From: RYN-111 sp046723735
Lineage (GTDB): Bacteria > Actinomycetota > Actinomycetes > Mycobacteriales > SCTD01
Direction of reading: 5' to 3'
Assembly: GCA_046723735.1 (NCBI GenBank)
Contig: JBKOVB010000124.1
Location: 1 to 11,684 of the forward strand
Length of the DNA: 11,684 nucleotides
Positions 1-6,367 of the stretch are shown piece after piece. Positions within the stretch are counted from its first letter, which is position 1. Each line of letters begins with the position of its first letter. The position numbers were made by a program, and so were the translations under genes. The notes under the pieces were generated by a model, which saw only the letters and a list, made by a program, of their open reading frames with translations, searched no databases and had not been told where the DNA came from.

Positions 1-249
1 GGCGGGCTTGGGGGCGGCGGGCTTGGCAGCCGCCTTCTTGGCGGGCGCGGGCGGGGCCTCCGCCGCAGCCGCGGCGGCAGCGGCCGCCTGCGCGGGGAAC
101 GCCTCCCGCACCTTGCGGGCGACGGGGGGCTCGATCGTCGACGAGGCGCTCTTGACGAACTCGCCGTTCTCCTTCAGCCAAGCGAGGAGAGCCTTGCTCT
201 CCAGGCCGAGCTCCTTCGCGAGCTCGTGGACGCGGGCTTTGCCGGGCAC
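1..249 (-). CDS. infB: Translation initiation factor IF-2, N-terminal part (runs off left edge)
   Basis: IF-2 is the GTPase that brings fMet-tRNA to the 30S subunit and promotes subunit joining. Only the first 83 codons are present. The product begins MPGKARVHELAKELG and continues with WLKENGEFVKSASSTIE and PPVARKVREAFP, the IF2-N small helical domain typical of actinobacterial IF-2 (residues about 1-55). It then enters an Ala/Pro/Lys-rich low-complexity linker (from about residue 58), which in this phylum is long and variable. The GTPase core lies outside the window. The GTG start at 249 is preceded by a strong AAGGAG ribosome site with 5 bases of spacing, and the MPGK start matches the family. 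It is the last visible gene of the rimP-nusA-ylxR-infB operon, 83 bases after ylxR. Identity is secure; only completeness is lacking. Confidence 0.95.
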   Translation of the reverse strand, partial: MPGKARVHELAKELGLESKALLAWLKENGEFVKSASSTIEPPVARKVREAFPAQAAAAAAAAAEAPPAPAKKAAAKPAAPKPA

Positions 250-301
250 TGTTCTCCTTCGTGGCCCGGGTCCGTCCCTGGCCGTCGGTGCTACTGCATG
301 G

Positions 302-335
302 GCGTGCTCATCGGTGCGTGCTCATCGAGTGCTCA
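302..335 (-). repeat. Short direct repeats between ylxR and infB (TGAGCAC units)
   Basis: A 12-base unit is repeated exactly at 302-313 and 316-327 (14-base period; mRNA sense CGATGAGCACGC). Its core TGAGCAC occurs a third time at 329-335, where its first three bases are the ylxR stop codon. The repeats sit in the 83-base ylxR-infB gap, about 55-85 bases upstream of the IF-2 start. Function is unknown; chance repetition in GC-rich DNA or a local slippage duplication are alternatives. Confidence 0.5.
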
Positions 336-740
336 AGGCTTCTCGACCTGCTCTCCGGTAGGCGATGGGAGTGCCTGCTGCACGTACCGGCGGACCGGAT
401 CGACGTCCAGCGGACCGTCCACGCGCAGGGCGCGGGGGAACGCTCGCCGCTTCTCGGCCAGGTCGACGCACGCAAGGTCGGGATGCACCGAGGCACCACG
501 ACCCGGCAGGCGCCGGTCGGGGTCGACGACGAGGACGCCGCCCACCACGACGACACGCAGCAGGGCCGGTCGCGTCTCGCGCGCCCGGCAGCCCACGCAG
601 GTGCGCACCGGGCCCTCGGGACGGACCGCCGTCGAGTCTACTCCGTCGCCCCCGAGGACCCGACGCTCAGCGCCTGGCGGTTCGCTGCGGCGCTCGCGAC
701 TCACGAGTCGCTCGCTTCTCCGCTCACGCCGTCGGCTCAT
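333..740 (-). CDS. ylxR: YlxR/RnpM family protein (DUF448), start uncertain
   Basis: This is a small nucleic-acid-binding protein of the YlxR family, encoded between nusA and infB in many bacteria; the Bacillus member (RnpM) is reported to bind RNase P RNA. The diagnostic motif RTCVGCR is at residues 46-52 and GRGASVHPD at about 80-88, followed by RRAFPRALRV, which ends the conserved core. The ORF begins at an ATG at 740, which overlaps the nusA stop (724) by 17 bases and has no good ribosome site. The first 40 residues are Arg/Glu-rich and not family-like. Alternative starts are GTG at 704 (residue 13) and GTG at 608 (residue 45, directly before RTCVGCR). The family is certain; the true N-terminus is not, and the first 36-130 bases may be leader rather than coding. 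Confidence 0.85.
   Translation of the reverse strand: MSRRRERRSERLVSRERRSEPPGAERRVLGGDGVDSTAVRPEGPVRTCVGCRARETRPALLRVVVVGGVLVVDPDRRLPGRGASVHPDLACVDLAEKRRAFPRALRVDGPLDVDPVRRYVQQALPSPTGEQVEKP
696..711. repeat. 16-base perfect inverted repeat near the nusA-ylxR junction
   Basis: The sequence is a 7-base arm GCGACTC, the centre AC, and the exact reverse-complement arm GAGTCGC. In RNA this could form a 6-base-pair stem with a 4-base loop. It lies 13 bases downstream of the nusA stop on the mRNA, inside the doubtful N-terminal extension of ylxR, and covers the alternative GTG start at 704. There is no T-tract, so it is not a classical intrinsic terminator. A weak processing or translation-control hairpin is possible, as is chance. 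Confidence 0.4.
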
Positions 741-1770
741 CCTGCGCCGCGGCCACCACGGGAGGCTCCGACACGGGTTCGGTGTCGGAATGGATGTCGA
801 TGCGCCATCCGGTCAGACGGGCCGCAAGCCGGGCGTTCTGCCCCTCCTTGCCGATGGCGAGGCTGAGCTTGTAGTCGGGGACGACCACGCGGGCGGACCG
901 CTGCACCGGGTCGACAACCTCGACCGAGATCACGGTGGCCGGCGACAGCGCGGCCGCGACGAACCGGGCCGGGTCCTCGGCCCAGTCCACGATGTCGATC
1001 TTCTCGCCGTGCAGCTCGTTCTGGACCGCCCGCACGCGCGACCCCTGCGGGCCGATGCACGCGCCCTTGGCGTTCAGCCCCGGCACCTTCGTGCGCACCG
1101 CGATCTTCGTGCGGTGCCCGGCTTCACGAGCCAGCGCCGCGATCTCGACCGTGCCGTCGGCGACCTCCGGGACCTCCTGCGCGAACAGGCCGCGGACCAG
1201 GTCGGGGTGGGTGCGCGACACCGTCACGATCGGCCCACGCGGGCCGCGCGTCACGGAGATGACCCGGCACTTGAGCCGGCTGCCGTGGTCGTAGACCTCG
1301 CCCGGCACCTGCTCGGTCGGGGGCAGCGTCGCCTCGAGGGAGTCAGGGCGCGTCCCGAGCTTGACCATGACGTTGCGGTTCGGCGGGCCGCCCGGGCGCT
1401 GCGGCGCCTGCTGGACGATGCCGGAGACGATGTCGCCCTCACGACCTGCGTACTCGCCGAAGGTCACGTCGTGCTCGGCCTCGCGCAGCCGCTGGAGGAT
1501 GACCTGCCGCGCGGTCATGGCGGCGATGCGGCCGAAGTCGGCGGGAGTGTCGTCGTACTCCCGGAGCACGGCCCCGTCCTCGCTGACCTCCTGCACGAGC
1601 ACGACGACCTCGCCCGACTTGCGGTCGAGCACGACGCGGGCGTGCTGCTGCGCGCCTTCCGTGTGCCGGTACGCCGTGAGCAGCGCCGACTCGATCGCCT
1701 CGACCACGACGTCGAGCTTGATGTCCTTCTCGCGCTCGAGGCTCCGCAGCGCGGTCATGTCGATCTTCAT
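724..1770 (-). CDS. nusA: Transcription termination/antitermination protein NusA
   Basis: NusA binds RNA polymerase and nascent RNA, modulating pausing, intrinsic termination and rRNA antitermination. The 348-residue product starts MKIDMTALRSLEREKDI. It has the N-terminal polymerase-binding domain (about 1-105), an S1 domain (about 110-180, ending in the family motif VTRGPRGPIVTVSRTHPDLV), KH1 (about 185-270, with GPQGSRVRAVQNEL at 240-253) and KH2 (about 275-330, with IGKEGQNARLAARLTGW). It ends in a short acidic tail and lacks the extra acidic repeats of proteobacterial NusA, as is usual for actinobacteria. The ATG at 1770 is chosen because MKIDM fits the family and GGGAGG lies about 7 bases upstream. 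The frame stays open upstream to 2418, but that stretch is rimP in another frame. The ATGA overlap with rimP indicates translational coupling. Confidence 0.97.
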   Translation of the reverse strand: MKIDMTALRSLEREKDIKLDVVVEAIESALLTAYRHTEGAQQHARVVLDRKSGEVVVLVQEVSEDGAVLREYDDTPADFGRIAAMTARQVILQRLREAEHDVTFGEYAGREGDIVSGIVQQAPQRPGGPPNRNVMVKLGTRPDSLEATLPPTEQVPGEVYDHGSRLKCRVISVTRGPRGPIVTVSRTHPDLVRGLFAQEVPEVADGTVEIAALAREAGHRTKIAVRTKVPGLNAKGACIGPQGSRVRAVQNELHGEKIDIVDWAEDPARFVAAALSPATVISVEVVDPVQRSARVVVPDYKLSLAIGKEGQNARLAARLTGWRIDIHSDTEPVSEPPVVAAAQDEPTA

Positions 1771-2252
1771 GCCGGGTCCTCCCGTGAGAACTCGACCTGC
1801 ACCGTGGCCGTGCGCACCTGGGCGAGCGGGACGTGCCGGTGCGTGCCGTCGACGTCCAGCACGGCCTCGGCGTCGTCGCTCGAGACCACCCGCCCGGTCA
1901 CCGTGGTGCCGTCGGCCAGCACCGCCTTGACGAGCCGCCGCACGCTGCGCCGCCAGTGCCGCGGCTCGGTGAGCGGCCGGTCCACGCCAGGGCTGGTCAC
2001 CTCGAGCACGTAGCTGCCGCCGAGCAGCTGGGGCTCCTCGACCTCGGCCTTGTCGAGCACGTCGGAGACGACACGCGACACCGCCGCCACGTCGTCGAGC
2101 GTGATGCCGCCGTCCTTGTCGACGACGACGCGTACGACGGATCGGCGCCCCGCCGACGACACCGCCACGTCCTCGAGGTCGTGGCCGCCAGCCTCGACGG
2201 CGGGTCCCAGCAGCTGGACCAGTCGGGCGCGCGACGCTACGCGGTCTGGCAC
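1767..2252 (-). CDS. rimP: Ribosome maturation factor RimP
   Basis: RimP assists 30S subunit maturation. The 161-residue product fits family length. The N-terminal alpha/beta domain (about 1-90) contains LDDVAAVSRVVSDVLD and the signature YVLEVTSPGVDRPLTEPRHW (81-100). The C-terminal SH3-like barrel follows (about 100-160, LADGTTVTGRVVSSDDAEAVL). The GTG start at 2252 gives a family-like N-terminus and has AAGGGGG upstream. It is the first gene of the rimP-nusA-ylxR-infB operon, its stop overlapping the nusA ATG by 4 bases, and it is separated by about 104 bases from a divergent lipoprotein gene. Confidence 0.95.
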   Translation of the reverse strand: MPDRVASRARLVQLLGPAVEAGGHDLEDVAVSSAGRRSVVRVVVDKDGGITLDDVAAVSRVVSDVLDKAEVEEPQLLGGSYVLEVTSPGVDRPLTEPRHWRRSVRRLVKAVLADGTTVTGRVVSSDDAEAVLDVDGTHRHVPLAQVRTATVQVEFSREDPA

Positions 2253-2291
2253 CGCGGCCCCCTTCCCTCGGGCTGTGCAGTTGTCCCCTTG

Positions 2292-2297
2292 ACCTTA
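2292..2297 (-). promoter_or_regulatory. Possible -10 element for the rimP-nusA operon
   Basis: In the 104-base divergent gap (2253-2356), the minus strand reads TAAGGT at 2297-2292, fitting the actinobacterial TANNNT -10 pattern. It would start transcription near 2285 with a leader of about 33 bases before the rimP GTG. No convincing -35 hexamer is seen 17-18 bases upstream. For the plus-strand lipoprotein gene, TTGACC at 2289-2294 looks like a -35, but no matching -10 lies at the right distance. This is a weak assignment. Confidence 0.3.
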
Positions 2298-2356
2298 GCG
2301 GCCCCTGCCCTCCCGGTGAGATCCGCGTGGCCCGAGCGGTCTGGCAGGCTGGTCGC

Positions 2357-2785
2357 GTGCACCCGACCCGTCGCCAGGTCCTTGCAGGGGCGGCGGTGGG
2401 CCTGCTCGCGGCGTGCACGGACGACGAGCCGAAGCAGGCCGCCCCGCCCGACCCGGACGTCGCCCTGCGCGACGCGGCGGTGGCCCGCGAGCAGGCGCTG
2501 CTGCAGGCCTACGACGTGGTTCTCGCGGCCCAGCCCGGCCTCCGCGCGCAGCTGCAGCCCTACCGCGACGACCACGCCGAGCACCTGGCGGCCCTGCAGC
2601 CGCACCCGCCCTCGACGTCCCCGACGGGGTCGCCCTCCACGGTCCGCACCCGAGCCGAGCTGGCGTCCGCGGAGCGGGCCGCTGGCGACGCCCACGCGGC
2701 CGCCGGTCTCAGGGCGTCGCCCGGTCTGGCCGGCCTGCTCGCCTCGCTGGCGGCGAGCGAGAGCGCGCACGCGGCTGTGCTGTGA
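2357..2785 (+). CDS. Putative Tat-exported lipoprotein with ferritin-like helices
   Basis: The 142-residue product begins MHPTRRQVLAGAAVGLLAAC. It has a twin arginine at 5-6 in an RRQVL context, a hydrophobic stretch, and a lipobox LAAC with Cys20 as the predicted lipidated residue. The mature part is two helical segments (about 40-80, with REQALLQAYD and DDHAEHLAAL, and about 100-142, ending in AASESAHAAVL) separated by a Pro/Ser/Thr-rich spacer (82-96). This pattern of paired His/Glu-bearing helices suggests a ferritin-like four-helix fold, but metal binding is not proven. The frame is open from an ATG at 2327, but the GTG at 2357 gives a proper signal peptide with no extra N-terminal residues. 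It overlaps the next gene by GTGA, so the two are probably co-translated. The precise function is unknown. Confidence 0.75.
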   Translation: MHPTRRQVLAGAAVGLLAACTDDEPKQAAPPDPDVALRDAAVAREQALLQAYDVVLAAQPGLRAQLQPYRDDHAEHLAALQPHPPSTSPTGSPSTVRTRAELASAERAAGDAHAAAGLRASPGLAGLLASLAASESAHAAVL

Positions 2786-3195
2786 CTGCGGACGACACGC
2801 TCGTGGGGCTGCTGGAGGCGGAGCACGCGGCGATCTACGCGTACGGCGTGCTGGGCGCCCGGCTCGACGTCGGCACCCGGCGCCTCGCGCTCAGCGCGTT
2901 CGACGCCCACCGCGCCAGCCGCGACGCGCTCCAGGGGCTGCTCGCCGAGCGGCGGCTCGCCGTACCGGCTCCGGCCCCGGCGTACGACGTCACGGTCGCC
3001 GACCGGGCCCAGGCCCTCGAGCTTGCCGTCCGCATCGAGGACGACCTCGCAGGTCGGTGGCACGACCTCGTGGCCGACCCCGTGCTGCGGGCGCGAGCCG
3101 TGCAGGGGCTGCGCGACAGCGCGGTGCGAGCGGCGCTGTGGCGACGGGCGGCCGGGCAGCGGCCCTGGACTCAGGCCTTCCCGGGGGCGTCCTAG
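2782..3195 (+). CDS. Ferritin-like domain protein, DUF4439 family
   Basis: A 137-residue helical protein with no signal peptide, matching the DUF4439 ferritin-like family of actinobacteria. Helix 1 carries LLEAEHAAIYAYGVLGA (E12, E14, H15, Y19, Y21). Helix 2 carries AFDAHRASRDAL (H43). A Pro/Ala-rich loop (61-68) follows, then helix 3 with ALELAVRIEDDLAGRW (E80, E86, D87) and helix 4 (about 100-123). The spaced Glu/His residues suggest a metal or helical-bundle site, but a canonical ExxH di-iron pair is not obvious. The GTG start at 2782 overlaps the preceding lipoprotein stop (GTGA) and begins at the conserved helix. Its TAG stop is only 4 bases from the converging proS stop. The tight pairing suggests that a cytosolic partner and a membrane-anchored partner act together; the substrate is unknown. 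Confidence 0.8.
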   Translation: MTADDTLVGLLEAEHAAIYAYGVLGARLDVGTRRLALSAFDAHRASRDALQGLLAERRLAVPAPAPAYDVTVADRAQALELAVRIEDDLAGRWHDLVADPVLRARAVQGLRDSAVRAALWRRAAGQRPWTQAFPGAS

Positions 3196-3199
3196 GTCG

Positions 3200-4927
3200 T
3201 CAGGAGCCGCGGACCTGGCGGACGACCTCCTGCACGACGTCGGCCACGGGGACGAGCGCACTGCCGCCGGTACGCCGGTCCCGCAGCTCCACGTTGCCGT
3301 CGGCCAGCGCCTTGCCGACCACGAGGATCGTCGGGATGCCGATCAGCTCGGCGTCCTTGAACGCCACGCCCGGCGAGCCGCCGCGGTCGTCGAGCAGCAC
3401 CCGCAGACCGGCCGCCTCGAGCTGCTGCGCGACGGCCTCGCCGACCTCGTCCTGCTGGCCGCGGCCGGCGATGACGACGTGCACGTCGGCGGGTGCCACC
3501 GCGCGCGGCCAGACGAGCCCCTTCTCGTCGTACGCCTGCTCGGCGATGGCGGCGACAGCGCGCGACACGCCGATGCCGTAGGAGCCCATCGTCACGCGGA
3601 CCGGCTTGCTGTCGGGCCCGAGCACGTCGAGCTCGAAGGCGTCGGCGTACTTGCGACCGAGCTGGAACACGTGGCCGATCTCGATACCTCGTCCGAGCAC
3701 GAGCGCCGAGCCGCACCGCGGGCAGGGGTCGCCGTCGCGGACCTCGGCGGCGGCGATGGTGCCGTCGGGGGTGAAGTCGCGGCCCATGACGACGTTGACG
3801 GCGTGCTTGCCCTCGACGTTCGCGCCCGTGACCCAGGACGAGCCGGGCGCCACCAGCGGGTCGACGAGGTAGCGCACGCCCAGGTCGCCGTGCGGGCCGA
3901 TGTACCCGCGCACCAGCCCTGGGTGCTTGGCGAACTGCTCGCCCTCGAAGGGCAGCACCTCAGCCGGCGCGACGTTGGCCTCGAGCCGCTTGTGGTCGAT
4001 CTCGCGGTCGCCGGGGACGCCGACGACCAGCGGCTCGGTGGAGCCGTCCGGGTTCCGCAGCAGGACCACGACGTTCTTGAGCGTGTCGGCCGCGGTGATC
4101 TCGTAGCCCTTCGCGCGCATCGCGTCGACGAGCGTGTCGATGGTCGGCGTGTCCGGCGTGTCGAGCACCAGCATCGGCGCGTGCTCGGTCGCATCAACGG
4201 GCGGGGCACCGACCTGCACGGCCTCGACGTTCGCGGCGTAGTCGCACGTCGAGCAGGCGACGAAGCTGTCCTCCCCCGTCGGCGCGACCGCGAGGAACTC
4301 CTCCGACGCGCTGCCGCCCATCGCGCCGCTCACCGCGGACACGATGCGGTAGTCCATGCCGAGCCGGTCGAAGATCTTCACGTACGCCGCGCGGTGCGCC
4401 TCGTAGGACCGCTTGAGCCCTTCGTCGTCGAGGTCGAACGAGTAGCTGTCCTTCATGAGGAACTCGCGCCCGCGCAGGATCCCCGCCCGCGGCCGCGCCT
4501 CGTCCCGGTACTTCGTCTGGATCTGGTACAGCGAGACAGGCAGGTCCTTGTACGACGAGTACTCGCTCTTCACCAGCAGGGTGAACAGCTCCTCGTGGGT
4601 CGGCCCGAGGAGGTAGTCGCCCCCTCTGCGGTCCTTCAGGCGGAACAGGCCCTCGCCGTACTCCGTCCACCGGCCGGTGGCCTCGTAGGGCTCACGCGGC
4701 AGCAGCGCAGGGAACTGCACCTCCTGCGCCCCCATCGCGTCCATCTCCTCGCGCACGACCTGCGCGATGTTGTTCAGCACCTTCAAGCCGAGGGGCAGCC
4801 ACGAGTAGATCCCCGGCGCGACGCGGCGGATGTAGCCGGCGCGCACGAGCAGCTTGTGGCTCGGGACCTCCGCGTCCGCCGGGTCCTCACGCAGGGTGCG
4901 CAGGAACAGCGTGGACATGCGGAGCAC
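3200..4927 (-). CDS. proS: Prolyl-tRNA synthetase (bacterial type with editing insertion)
   Basis: This enzyme charges tRNA-Pro with proline in the cytoplasm (class II aminoacyl-tRNA synthetase). The 575-residue product has motif 1 near the N-terminus (HKLLVRAGYIRRVAPGIYSW), LLGPTHEELFTLLVK (106-120), motif 2 (KYRDEARPRAGILRGREFLM, 139-158) and motif 3 (TMGSYGIGVSR, 446-456). The trans-editing-like insertion domain (about 225-400) includes LKNVVVLL and GVPGDREIDHKRLE. The anticodon-binding domain occupies about 480-575. Cysteine pairs CSTC (225-228) and CPRC (402-405) flank the insertion. The GTG at 4927 (MLRMSTLFLRTL) is preferred over the ATG at 4918 because GGAG lies 6 bases upstream of the GTG. 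It stands alone, divergent from yaaA and convergent with the DUF4439 gene. Confidence 0.97.
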   Translation of the reverse strand: MLRMSTLFLRTLREDPADAEVPSHKLLVRAGYIRRVAPGIYSWLPLGLKVLNNIAQVVREEMDAMGAQEVQFPALLPREPYEATGRWTEYGEGLFRLKDRRGGDYLLGPTHEELFTLLVKSEYSSYKDLPVSLYQIQTKYRDEARPRAGILRGREFLMKDSYSFDLDDEGLKRSYEAHRAAYVKIFDRLGMDYRIVSAVSGAMGGSASEEFLAVAPTGEDSFVACSTCDYAANVEAVQVGAPPVDATEHAPMLVLDTPDTPTIDTLVDAMRAKGYEITAADTLKNVVVLLRNPDGSTEPLVVGVPGDREIDHKRLEANVAPAEVLPFEGEQFAKHPGLVRGYIGPHGDLGVRYLVDPLVAPGSSWVTGANVEGKHAVNVVMGRDFTPDGTIAAAEVRDGDPCPRCGSALVLGRGIEIGHVFQLGRKYADAFELDVLGPDSKPVRVTMGSYGIGVSRAVAAIAEQAYDEKGLVWPRAVAPADVHVVIAGRGQQDEVGEAVAQQLEAAGLRVLLDDRGGSPGVAFKDAELIGIPTILVVGKALADGNVELRDRRTGGSALVPVADVVQEVVRQVRGS

Positions 4928-4954
4928 GGTCTTCTCCCTCGGTCAGGCGGTGCC

Positions 4955-4983
4955 GTGAGCCTATCGAGGGGCACCACTAGTTT
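4955..4983 (+). promoter_or_regulatory. Possible yaaA promoter driving a leaderless mRNA
   Basis: TAGTTT at 4978-4983 fits the TANNNT -10 pattern and is followed by 7 bases and then the yaaA GTG at 4991. GTGAGC at 4955-4960 is a weak -35 with a 17-base spacer. No ribosome-binding sequence precedes the GTG. A transcript starting exactly at the GTG would be leaderless, a common arrangement in actinobacteria. This rests on spacing and the hexamer only. Confidence 0.4.
4958..4963 (-). promoter_or_regulatory. Possible -10 element for proS
   Basis: On the minus strand TAGGCT (4963-4958) fits TANNNT and would give a start near 4951 with a leader of about 24 bases containing the GGGAG ribosome site. 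No good -35 is visible. It overlaps the proposed yaaA -35 region on the opposite strand, so the two divergent promoters would be interleaved within about 60 bases. Confidence 0.35.
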
Positions 4984-4990
4984 GAGCGCC

Positions 4991-5740
4991 GTGCTGGTGC
5001 TGCTCCCCCCGTCCGAGGGCAAGGCGTACGGCGGGGACGGAGCCCCTCTCGACCTCGCGACGCTGTCGTTCCCAACCCTGTCCCGGGCGCGCCGGACGCT
5101 GCTGAAGGACCTGGTGCGCCTGGCGAAGAAGGACACCGCCGCGCTGCAGCAGGCGCTCGCGCTGTCGGACGGTCAGCGCGACGAGGTGCTCAAGAACCGG
5201 TCGCTGCTGACCGCTCCGGCCCTGCCGGTCATGCAGCTCTACACGGGCATCGTCTACGACAACCTGTCCTACGCGACGCTGTCCGCACAGGCCCGGCGCA
5301 GAGCCGACGAGAGCCTGGTGGTGGCCAGCGCCCTGTTCGGCCTGCTGCGCCCGACCGACCGGGTCCCGTCGTACCGGCTCTCGGGCGGCACGGTGCTGCC
5401 CGGCGTCGGCGGGCTGGCCCCTCGCTGGAAGCCGGTGCTCGAGCCCGTGCTCGCGGACGAGTCGTTCGTGGTCGACCTGCGCAGCGGCGCCTACACCAAG
5501 CTGGCCCGCGTGCCGCACGCCGTGGAGGTGCGGGTGCTGCGCGACGTCGACGGCCGCCGCACCGTGGTCAGCCACGACAACAAGTGGACCAAGGGCAGGC
5601 TTGCCCGCGCGCTGTGCGAGCACGGGGCGACCTCGATGGCGGAGGTCGCGGACATCGGCCGGACGGTGTGCGACGACGTCGAGGTCGAGGGCCGCCGCGT
5701 CGACCTGCTGCTGCACGGCCTCGCGTCGGCGCGGGCGTGA
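4991..5740 (+). CDS. yaaA: YaaA-family peroxide-stress protein (UPF0246/DUF328)
   Basis: YaaA in E. coli is induced by hydrogen peroxide through OxyR and lowers free intracellular iron; the biochemical activity of the family is not settled. The 249-residue product matches family length. Conserved blocks are LLPPSEGK (4-11), the LYTGIVYDNLSY segment (83-94), SALFGLLRPTDRVPSYRLSGG (103-123), VVDLRSGAY (160-168) and SHDNKWTKGRLARAL (194-208). The GTG at 4991 is chosen because the family starts directly before LLPPSEGK; the frame is open far upstream, but that DNA is proS antisense. Only 13 bases separate its stop from the TetR gene, so the two may be co-transcribed. No peroxide-regulator operator was recognised upstream. 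Confidence 0.92.
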   Translation: MLVLLPPSEGKAYGGDGAPLDLATLSFPTLSRARRTLLKDLVRLAKKDTAALQQALALSDGQRDEVLKNRSLLTAPALPVMQLYTGIVYDNLSYATLSAQARRRADESLVVASALFGLLRPTDRVPSYRLSGGTVLPGVGGLAPRWKPVLEPVLADESFVVDLRSGAYTKLARVPHAVEVRVLRDVDGRRTVVSHDNKWTKGRLARALCEHGATSMAEVADIGRTVCDDVEVEGRRVDLLLHGLASARA

Positions 5741-5753
5741 CAGGATCGCGGGC

Positions 5754-6332
5754 ATGACGCGGGCGGTGCAGACGCAGGCGGAGCGCCGCGCGAGCACGCA
5801 GGCGAAGATCCTCGACGCCACGATCGCGGCGCTCGTGGACCTCGGGTACGGCGGGGCCTCCACCCCCGAGATCTGCCGTCGCGCCGGGGTGAGCCAGGGG
5901 GCGCTGTTCCGGTACTGGCCCACGAAGGGGGACCTGCTCGCCGACGCCGCCGCGCACCTGCTCGGTCGCGTGACGACCGCCTACGAGCTGGCTTTCACGG
6001 GCCGCAACGTGGGCCTCCGCGAGGCCCTCGAGGCGTTGTGGTCGACGTACCGCAAGCCGGACCTGCAGGCGGCGATGGAGCTCTACGTCGCTGCCCGCAC
6101 CGACGCCGACCTGGCCGCCGCCCTGGCACGGATCGAGCCGGCGCACCGCGCGAACCTGCAGCGCATCGCGACCTCGGTGCTCGACCCGGAGCTGGTGCGG
6201 CTCCCTGGGTTCGCGAGCTTCGTCGAGCTCGCGCTGGCCGCGGTGCAGGGTGCCGCCGTGGGGGCCGCCGTGCTCGACACCTCGCACGACGTCATCCTGG
6301 ACGTCCTGGAGAACCTGCTGCCTGCAAGATAG
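5754..6332 (+). CDS. TetR/AcrR-family transcriptional regulator
   Basis: A 192-residue one-component repressor. The N-terminal DNA-binding domain (about 10-65) has AKILDATIAALVDLGYGGAS followed by the helix-turn-helix TPEICRRAGVSQGALFRYWPTKGDLL (37-62), the standard TetR pattern. The remaining all-helical C-terminal ligand domain (about 70-192) is not recognisable to a specific ligand class. The ATG at 5754 gives a normal-length N-terminal arm, although its ribosome site is poor. It follows yaaA by 13 bases and precedes the hydroxylase by 35 bases in the same direction. An imperfect palindrome across its stop codon is a candidate operator. The likely target is the downstream hydroxylase and possibly its own unit; the inducer is unknown but could be a lipid. 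Confidence 0.92.
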   Translation: MTRAVQTQAERRASTQAKILDATIAALVDLGYGGASTPEICRRAGVSQGALFRYWPTKGDLLADAAAHLLGRVTTAYELAFTGRNVGLREALEALWSTYRKPDLQAAMELYVAARTDADLAAALARIEPAHRANLQRIATSVLDPELVRLPGFASFVELALAAVQGAAVGAAVLDTSHDVILDVLENLLPAR

Positions 6333-6346
6333 TGACAGGTTGCTAT
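6329..6346. promoter_or_regulatory. Candidate TetR operator: 18-base imperfect palindrome
   Basis: The sequence ATAGTGACAGGTTGCTAT has outer arms ATAG/CTAT and inner AC/GT pairs (6 of 9 symmetric pairs). It begins in the last codon of the TetR gene, includes its TAG stop, and ends 21 bases before the hydroxylase ATG. It lies in a conspicuously AT-rich patch (6326-6352) in otherwise GC-rich DNA, where a promoter for the hydroxylase would be expected. No clean TANNNT element was found. Size and location suit a TetR-family operator, but the match is imperfect. Confidence 0.4.
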
Positions 6347-6367
6347 TTATCTGCCACCCTCGTCGGC

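Noticed and set aside
25..90. GC-rich repeat at the left edge
   Set aside because: It is the coding of the Ala/Pro/Lys-rich linker of IF-2, a normal low-complexity segment, not a separate repeat element.
226..2013. Long plus-strand open frame opposite nusA and ylxR
   Set aside because: Low-complexity Arg/Ala-rich translation typical of the antisense of GC-rich genes; the minus strand encodes clear NusA and RimP domains.
1771..2418. Upstream extension of the nusA frame to an ATG at 2418
   Set aside because: The extension is Arg/Gly-rich and lies over rimP in another frame; NusA family proteins start at MKIDM, with a ribosome site just upstream of 1770.
3023..4990. N-terminal extension of the yaaA frame
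   Set aside because: This stretch is the antisense of proS; YaaA proteins start just before LLPPSEGK, and the GTG at 4991 fits.
6038..6367. Extension of the hydroxylase frame upstream into the TetR gene
   Set aside because: It overlaps recognisable TetR coding in another frame; the ATG at 6368 starts a hydrophobic anchor as the family expects.
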